Under the pieces are notes generated by a model, which had not been told where the DNA came from, ran no database searches, and worked only from the letters and a program-made list of their open reading frames with translations. Shown here piece after piece: positions 27,489-31,084 of a stretch of 31,084 nt of DNA (within the stretch, counting starts at the first letter, position 1; every line of letters starts with the position of its first letter). The position numbers and the translations under genes were made by a program. This stretch comes from a virus: positions 1-31,084 of the IMG/VR virus record IMGVR_UViG_3300007735_000601, one strand, 5' to 3'.

Positions 27489-27825
27489 AGGTCGCCTCTC
27501 CTGAGACCACGAAGGTTCCTGCCAGGATCCTCGTCACCGCGCCGGCTGGCGATTCGTATTCCAAGTCGTACACGCCGCAGCTCCAACGCGTCATGGCTGC
27601 AGTCTGGGTCGCGGTGAGGGTGATCGCGATGGTCGAGCTGGCTCCTCCCGTGATGACGATGCCGGCTGCAGGTGAGCTCGTCAGGGAGAATACGGTCGAG
27701 GATGCAGAATGGCTCGAGCGTCCATTCATGCGAGCCGAATATCCGGTCAGGTCGGTGCTGGCGACCGTGACATTCAGGCTGTAGGTCGCTCCCTGCTCGA
27801 TGGCGAGGTTGTAGGCATTAGCCAT
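27481..27825 (-). CDS. Small tail fibre/baseplate-type protein
   Basis: 114 residues from ATG 27825-27823. The sequence MANAYNLAIEQGATYSLNVT, LTGYSARMNGRSS, TLTATQTAAMTRWSCGVYDL and GAVTRILAGTFVVSGEAT is a common phage beta-sandwich found in upper-fibre or baseplate proteins (an immunoglobulin-like fold). It precedes the lectin-like gene and may connect it to the virion. It overlaps the previous gene by 8 bases. Confidence 0.75.
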   Translation of the reverse strand: MANAYNLAIEQGATYSLNVTVASTDLTGYSARMNGRSSHSASSTVFSLTSSPAAGIVITGGASSTIAITLTATQTAAMTRWSCGVYDLEYESPAGAVTRILAGTFVVSGEATYA

Positions 27826-28072
27826 GCTTGCTCCTGCTCTCGCTCTCCAGACCGCTGCGAGCGAGGATGATAGTCAGCTCCGTGACGCTGCGAGCAAGCC
27901 TCTCGACGCTGCGCTCGAGCTCGTGGATCTGATCCTTCTGCGCCTTCGTCTCGCTCTGCAGAGCCTTCAGGTCCCCCCTCAGACCGTACACCTGCGACAG
28001 CAGCCAGACGACCGCTCCGATGGACGGGATCAGCACGACAGAGACGATCTTCAGCACGTCCTCGATGCTCAC
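27818..28072 (-). CDS. Membrane-anchored coiled-coil protein (inner-spanin- or holin-like), GTG start
   Basis: 84 residues from GTG 28072-28070, in a GTGA overlap with the previous stop. One transmembrane helix (residues 8-28, KIVSVVLIPSIGAVVWLLSQ) is followed by a long coiled coil (DLKALQSETKAQKDQIHELE, RSVERLARSVTELT). This is the topology of i-spanins (Rz-like), which link inner and outer membranes, and of some holins. The lipoprotein at 25975 would be the natural partner. Confidence 0.65.
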   Translation of the reverse strand: MSIEDVLKIVSVVLIPSIGAVVWLLSQVYGLRGDLKALQSETKAQKDQIHELERSVERLARSVTELTIILARSGLESESRSKHG

Positions 28073-28446
28073 GGCGCTGGCTCCTGCGATGCCTTGCGGA
28101 TGTCGTCGAGCGCCTTCGCCTCCAGGACGCGGCGCGCGATCTCGGGTAGGTCTTCGAGGCGCAGCAGAGCATAGAAGGCGGTATCGCCGTTCTCGCGCAT
28201 CAGGACGACGGGAAGCGCCTTCGCCTTCGCCGCGTCGTCCCGCGCCTGGTCCATGAAGCGGAGCGCGCCGATCGACTTTCGCGCCTTGACCTCGAGGTGG
28301 ACGCCTGGAAGAGACGTCGTGAGGTCCGCGTCGCCGGCTGCGCCGCAGTACTGCTGCGACCTGCGCGCCTCGACGCCGAGCGCCGACGTCACCGCCTGCG
28401 CCGCCTCGCGCTCGATCCGTGCGCCTTTTGCCTTGCCGTTCACCAT
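28069..28446 (-). CDS. PD-(D/E)XK-like endonuclease, possible resolvase
   Basis: 125 residues from ATG 28446-28444; a TTG at 28464 would add six residues and neither start has a clear ribosome site. The N-terminus MVNGKAKGARIEREAAQAVT (ERE), then GAAGDADLTTSLPGVHLEVKARKS carries the D...ExK order of PD-(D/E)XK nucleases such as Hjc-type junction resolvases. The rest is helical. It is the first gene of the late block, where a resolvase would clear branches before packaging. Confidence 0.65.
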   Translation of the reverse strand: MVNGKAKGARIEREAAQAVTSALGVEARRSQQYCGAAGDADLTTSLPGVHLEVKARKSIGALRFMDQARDDAAKAKALPVVLMRENGDTAFYALLRLEDLPEIARRVLEAKALDDIRKASQEPAP

Positions 28447-28496
28447 CGACCGTGATATCGGCAAGCGCGTCTTTTTTATGAAGGCGCAGAATGAAA

Positions 28497-28528
28497 CGGA
28501 CGGATCCGCCTGCCGGCAGACCCGTCCG
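28497..28528 (-). terminator. Hairpin terminator at the end of the long early operon
   Basis: CGGACGG (28497-28503) pairs with CCGTCCG (28522-28528), and inside it CTGCC/GGCAG (28510-28519) forms a second palindrome. On the minus strand the stem is followed by TTTCATTCTG, a modest U-rich tract. It lies about 20 bases past the stop of the 48-aa membrane protein, before the nuclease start. Confidence 0.55.
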
Positions 28529-28548
28529 CGAGTGAGAAAAGAGTCCGA

Positions 28549-28695
28549 TCAGAGGTATGCGGCGATCTCGCGGCCGATGGCGATCCAGAACGCGGCGGCG
28601 ATGACCAGCGCGATCGCGATGGCCGAGTAGCGGAGGAAGTGCCAGCCGATGTCCCTCAGCTCGCCGAGGAAGATGGCGATCATGTCGCGGTTCAT
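28549..28695 (-). CDS. 48-residue single-helix membrane protein
   Basis: ATG 28695-28693 has GAGGAG six bases upstream and meets the previous stop as ATGA. The product begins MNRDMIAIFLGELRDIGWHF and continues into one hydrophobic helix (SAIAIALVIAAAFWIAIGRE). It is the last gene of the long early operon. Possible roles are holin, antiholin or membrane-acting host takeover protein; none can be chosen from sequence. Confidence 0.65.
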   Translation of the reverse strand: MNRDMIAIFLGELRDIGWHFLRYSAIAIALVIAAAFWIAIGREIAAYL

Positions 28696-28910
28696 CGGAT
28701 GCTCCTCGCGATCTCGCTCGCGCGCTCGGTGTTCGCCTGGCGGTACTCCTCGACCAGCTGCCATATCCTCGCGACCTCGGCCTCAAGGCGCTCGACCTCG
28801 TCGGCGGCGCGCTCGTACAGAGCCGAGTCGCGGTCGAATCCCTCCTCGGCGCACTTCGTGGCGCGCTTCCTGAGGATCGTCGTCAAGGCGTTCTGCTTGA
28901 GGTCAGGCAT
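28692..28910 (-). CDS. Small coiled-coil protein with RAADEVERLE motif
   Basis: 72 residues from ATG 28910-28908 (MPDLKQNALTTILRKRATKC). Nearly all helix: EEGFDRDSALYERAADEVER then LEAEVARIWQLVEEYRQANT. The RAADEVERLEAE segment is a diverged copy of the AADEIERLR motif of the genes at 430-741 and 731-1204 in the same operon, so it belongs to the same loose family of small phage proteins. Confidence 0.7.
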   Translation of the reverse strand: MPDLKQNALTTILRKRATKCAEEGFDRDSALYERAADEVERLEAEVARIWQLVEEYRQANTERASEIARSIR

Positions 28911-28983
28911 CGAGGTCTCCCGGCGGGACGATCAGATAGCAGAATGCGATCGAGAAGCAGATGACGAAGACGATCTCGGTCAT
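28903..28983 (-). CDS. 26-residue membrane micro-protein
   Basis: ATG 28983-28981 overlaps the previous stop as ATGA and is preceded by AGGGGGAAG. The product MTEIVFVICFSIAFCYLIVP then PGDLDA is one hydrophobic helix with an acidic tail. It overlaps the next gene by 8 bases. The tight fit between two genes on both sides argues that it is translated, though it is very short. Confidence 0.5.
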   Translation of the reverse strand: MTEIVFVICFSIAFCYLIVPPGDLDA

Positions 28984-29447
28984 GGCTTCCCCCTGAAGAT
29001 GGGGAGCTGGTCGACGGCGCGCGGGTCGCGGTCTCGGATCAGGTAGAGGAACCTGACGTAGTCGCGCTCGGACATGGACTCGTCCTGGCGGTCGATGCCT
29101 CGGTGCTCGCGGATCAGCTCGACTCCGCGGTTGTTGGCGCGGTCGATTCGGAACGAGTACTCGCCGGCGGACTTCGACCAGACCGCGAGGAAGAAGGCGA
29201 CCTTCGCCTTGTCCGCGAGGATCCAGAGCGAGCGCCAGGACTGGAGGCTCTGCTCTAGGTCGGCGGTGTCGCGCTTGTACTCGATGATGGCGACGGGGAC
29301 GCCGCGCGCGATCTCGACGAGGCAGTCGATGTCGGTCGCGGGACAGTCGACTCCCCACTCGCGGTGGCGCTGCGAGAGCTCCAGGTGCCTGACGCCTGAG
29401 CGCTCCTGCGTGACGTCGTCGCGCATCAGCCTGGTCAGGTCAGCCAT
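28980..29447 (-). CDS. Putative PD-(D/E)XK-type nuclease downstream of the DNA methyltransferase
   Basis: 155 residues from ATG 29447-29445 (MADLTRLMRDDVTQERSGVR). The core RHREWGVDCPATDIDCLVEI and PVAIIEYKRDTAD has an aspartate then an E-Y-K, the usual order of PD-(D/E)XK active sites; FFLAVWSKSAGEYSFRI and REHRGIDRQDESMSERDYV follow. Phage proteins with CPATDID..VE....PVA.(I/V)EYK are known but poorly characterised. It overlaps the C5 methyltransferase by 13 bases, so the pair could form a small restriction-modification unit, though a recombination role is equally possible. Confidence 0.6.
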   Translation of the reverse strand: MADLTRLMRDDVTQERSGVRHLELSQRHREWGVDCPATDIDCLVEIARGVPVAIIEYKRDTADLEQSLQSWRSLWILADKAKVAFFLAVWSKSAGEYSFRIDRANNRGVELIREHRGIDRQDESMSERDYVRFLYLIRDRDPRAVDQLPIFRGKP

Positions 29448-30646
29448 GCCATCGTCCTCCTCGCGATCCACTCGGCCACGTTCACGGTGACGGCGTTTCC
29501 GAGTTGCTTGTAGCGGTGCGTATCGGCAGTCGGCTTGTCGTTTCCGATCTGCGTCCATCCGTCTGGAAAGCCTTGCAGCCGTTCGCATTCGACCGGCGTC
29601 AGGCGGCGGACGATCGTGTGCTGGAGAACCTTTGGACCGCTTGTATTCGTTCCGCCTGTCGCCGATGTGAGCGTTGCCGAGCATTCTCCGTCTATGACCC
29701 AATTCCAGACATCGATTGCGACCGACGGCGGCGAGGGAATGCCGAGTGCAGATCCTATTTTCAATGGGGGAGAGAGTTCGGAGGTCTGGTTGACGCCATG
29801 CGATCCGCCAGTTGAGTAGAATGCATGAGCCACCGCGTGCGGTCCGCGCGCAACAAGTGCGGACATCGACTCTGACTGCTCAATCCGTGGATCGTATGCG
29901 GCATTCGTTCCTTGGTTGAATGCAGCGCGGTCGATTACAACCGCGCCGAGATTGCCTTTGTCTGGCATACGCTGCGACCCATTCGCATTTTGCTTTGTCA
30001 ATGTCGCAGAGCAGTCTGATCCGTCCCACCAGCGACCGACTCCAGTGCCTCCCGCAGCATCGGAGGAAGCTCCTTGCCGCGCCTTGTCGCGCGACGGAGG
30101 ATCCCCGCCGCCGCCGTCGGTGAGAGCAAGTATCTGCTCGGCACATCCGACTCGAGCACCTGCGACAACGAACACACGGCGGCGTCTCTGGGCCACTCCG
30201 AAGTACTGGCTGTCCAGAACTCTCCAGCCGACCTCCGCACAATCCCACCCTTCCCCCACTTCACGTAGGACGGTGGCGAAGTCGAGTCCTCGATTGCTCG
30301 ACAGCAGTCCGGGGACATTCTCGAGAATGAGGATGGATGGTCGGAGTTGTCGAACAATCCGCATTGCATCATGGAAGAGACCTGACCTTTCTCCGGCGAG
30401 GCCGGCGCGCTTTCCTGCCACCGATAGATCCTGGCACGGGAATCCTCCGCAGATGACGTCTACGCGCTTGAGCTTGTCGGGATCGACCTCGCGGATGTCG
30501 CCGTAGACCTGCGCATTCGGGAACCGCCTGCGGAGGACAGCCTGCGCGTTCTTGTCCCACTCGACGCACCATGCGACCTGGAATCCCGCGCGCTCGAATC
30601 CGAGGTCGAAGCCACCGATGCCGGCGAACAGCGAGCCGACCTTCAT
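29435..30646 (-). CDS. C5-cytosine DNA methyltransferase
   Basis: 403 residues from ATG 30646-30644. The standard motifs are in order: I (SLFAGIGGFDLGF), IV with the catalytic cysteine (GGFPCQDLS, C71), VI (LILENVPG, E109), VIII (QYFGVAQRRRRVF), IX (RRLTPVECERLQGFPDGWT) and X (YKQLGNAVTVNVAEWI). The target-recognition region (about residues 180-350) holds two copies of ECSATLT or DCSATLT. It methylates cytosine, probably protecting phage DNA from host or self restriction. It overlaps a nuclease gene downstream and a GGPL-motif gene upstream. Confidence 0.93.
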   Translation of the reverse strand: MKVGSLFAGIGGFDLGFERAGFQVAWCVEWDKNAQAVLRRRFPNAQVYGDIREVDPDKLKRVDVICGGFPCQDLSVAGKRAGLAGERSGLFHDAMRIVRQLRPSILILENVPGLLSSNRGLDFATVLREVGEGWDCAEVGWRVLDSQYFGVAQRRRRVFVVAGARVGCAEQILALTDGGGGDPPSRDKARQGASSDAAGGTGVGRWWDGSDCSATLTKQNANGSQRMPDKGNLGAVVIDRAAFNQGTNAAYDPRIEQSESMSALVARGPHAVAHAFYSTGGSHGVNQTSELSPPLKIGSALGIPSPPSVAIDVWNWVIDGECSATLTSATGGTNTSGPKVLQHTIVRRLTPVECERLQGFPDGWTQIGNDKPTADTHRYKQLGNAVTVNVAEWIARRTMAWLT

Positions 30647-30951
30647 AGCGCCTCCTTCGGCTTCCAGTCGTGCTCGGCGAGGTGCGACGCGCTGATCTCC
30701 TCGTCGAGCCAGGTCTCATGCGCGAACAGATGCGCGACCTCAGGCTGCTCGTCTCCGACGATCCGCGTGAACGTGCGGCGGGTGTAGCGGTCCCACAAGT
30801 TCGGCGACCAGGTTCTGGAGCGGTCGCTCCTGATGACGAGCTCGCGCGTCGTGTCCGGCATCTCGTATCGGGATCCGTGGAGCGGACCTCCGAGGAAGAG
30901 CAGGGTCGAGAAGGTCGGCGTCGATGCCATGCATGAGGCTAGGTCGGTCAT
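30643..30951 (-). CDS. Small GGPLHG-motif phage protein
   Basis: 102 residues from ATG 30951-30949, in an ATGA overlap with the stop of the CsrA-like gene. It contains LLFLGGPLHGSRYEMPD, the same motif class as the gene at 1201-1530, then RYTRRTFTRIVGDEQPEVAH and DEEISASHLAEHDWKPK. Function unknown. An internal ATG (MASTPTFSTLL) is a possible shorter start. Confidence 0.68.
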   Translation of the reverse strand: MTDLASCMASTPTFSTLLFLGGPLHGSRYEMPDTTRELVIRSDRSRTWSPNLWDRYTRRTFTRIVGDEQPEVAHLFAHETWLDEEISASHLAEHDWKPKEAL

Positions 30952-31084
30952 TGCGTCCGCTTCCTCCGCTCGGAGGTGATCTCGACGTCGAGGTCGAACC
31001 GCAGCGCGACCTTGATCTTCGCGTCGTGCGGCACGGCGGCGAGCTGGATCTCTCCTAGCTCATGGCCGGCGAGCGAGAGGATGA
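30948..31084 (-). CDS. CsrA-like regulator (3-prime part plus repeat copy, cut by window end)
   Basis: This is the right-hand view of the gene described at 1-191. The coding frame runs from the window end to TGA 30950-30948, with C-terminus DLDVEITSERRKRTQ. Only 30948-30957 is unique; the rest repeats 1-127. The stop overlaps the next start as ATGA. Confidence 0.55.
   Translation of the reverse strand, partial: ILSLAGHELGEIQLAAVPHDAKIKVALRFDLDVEITSERRKRTQ
30958..31084. repeat. Terminal direct repeat, right copy
   Basis: Identical to bases 1-127. Joining the copies restores one continuous open frame and gives a circle of 30957 bp. Confidence 0.95.

Noticed and set aside
1-31084. tRNA genes, integrase, excisionase, lysogeny repressor and transposases
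   Set aside because: Looked for by eye on both strands; no cloverleaf with a CCA-type end and no recombinase or transposase motif was recognised. A tRNA scan and HMM search would be decisive.

Overview
This window is almost certainly one complete tailed-phage (Caudoviricetes) genome read from a metagenome or isolate assembly. Bases 1-127 are repeated exactly at 30958-31084, so the molecule closes into a circle of 30957 bp. It is GC-rich (about two thirds G+C in the coding parts sampled) and nearly every gene lies on the minus strand in a chain of short overlaps. No integrase, lysogeny repressor, tRNA, CRISPR array or insertion sequence was recognised, so a lytic life style is the simplest reading. 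The host cannot be named from the sequence. No polymerase, primase or helicase is visible, so the phage probably uses the host replisome.

Late block (28446 down to 6443, minus strand): a PD-(D/E)XK-like nuclease, a lysis/adsorption patch (coiled-coil membrane protein, lectin-like fibre, holin-like protein, spanin-like lipoprotein, glycine-rich adhesin), a small methyltransferase, TerS, TerL, an 840-residue multi-domain portal, a MuF-type minor head protein, prohead protease, HK97-fold capsid protein and a decoration-like protein. A strong terminator (16907-16934) and a new extended -10 promoter follow, then a glycosyltransferase with a decayed methyltransferase domain, head-tail connectors, tail terminator, tail tube, a tail chaperone with a -1 frameshift site (GGGAAAC), a short tape measure (333 aa) and tail-tip or virion proteins. 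The order is that of a siphovirus-like phage with a short tail.

Early blocks (minus strand): (i) 6104 to 4768, a 33-aa membrane protein, a single-strand annealing protein and an HTH-like protein, ending in a cUUCGg hairpin terminator; (ii) 3964 to 2762, a thermonuclease-like protein and a helicase-loader-like protein with an SSB-type acidic tail, separated by five 11-bp tandem repeats; (iii) 2642 through the circle junction to 28549, about sixteen small genes including a CsrA-like protein, a C5-cytosine methyltransferase overlapping a nuclease, and several one-helix membrane proteins, ending in a hairpin at 28497-28528. Two plus-strand genes stand apart: an AT-richer HNH endonuclease (4219-4674) and a 109-aa orphan (6172-6501).

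The most striking feature is a possible phage-encoded post-transcriptional circuit. Three early promoters have the same arrangement: a -10 hexamer, then 7 or 8 bases, then GCGGCAGGAGCCGC, so each mRNA should begin with a hairpin that displays AGGA in its loop. One leader carries a second hairpin with an AUGGA loop followed by a Shine-Dalgarno GGA. GGA in a hairpin loop is the known binding signature of CsrA/RsmE proteins, and the phage itself encodes a 66-aa CsrA-like protein whose own start region carries two AGGAGA elements behind an 11-bp hairpin. The link is inference but is directly testable.
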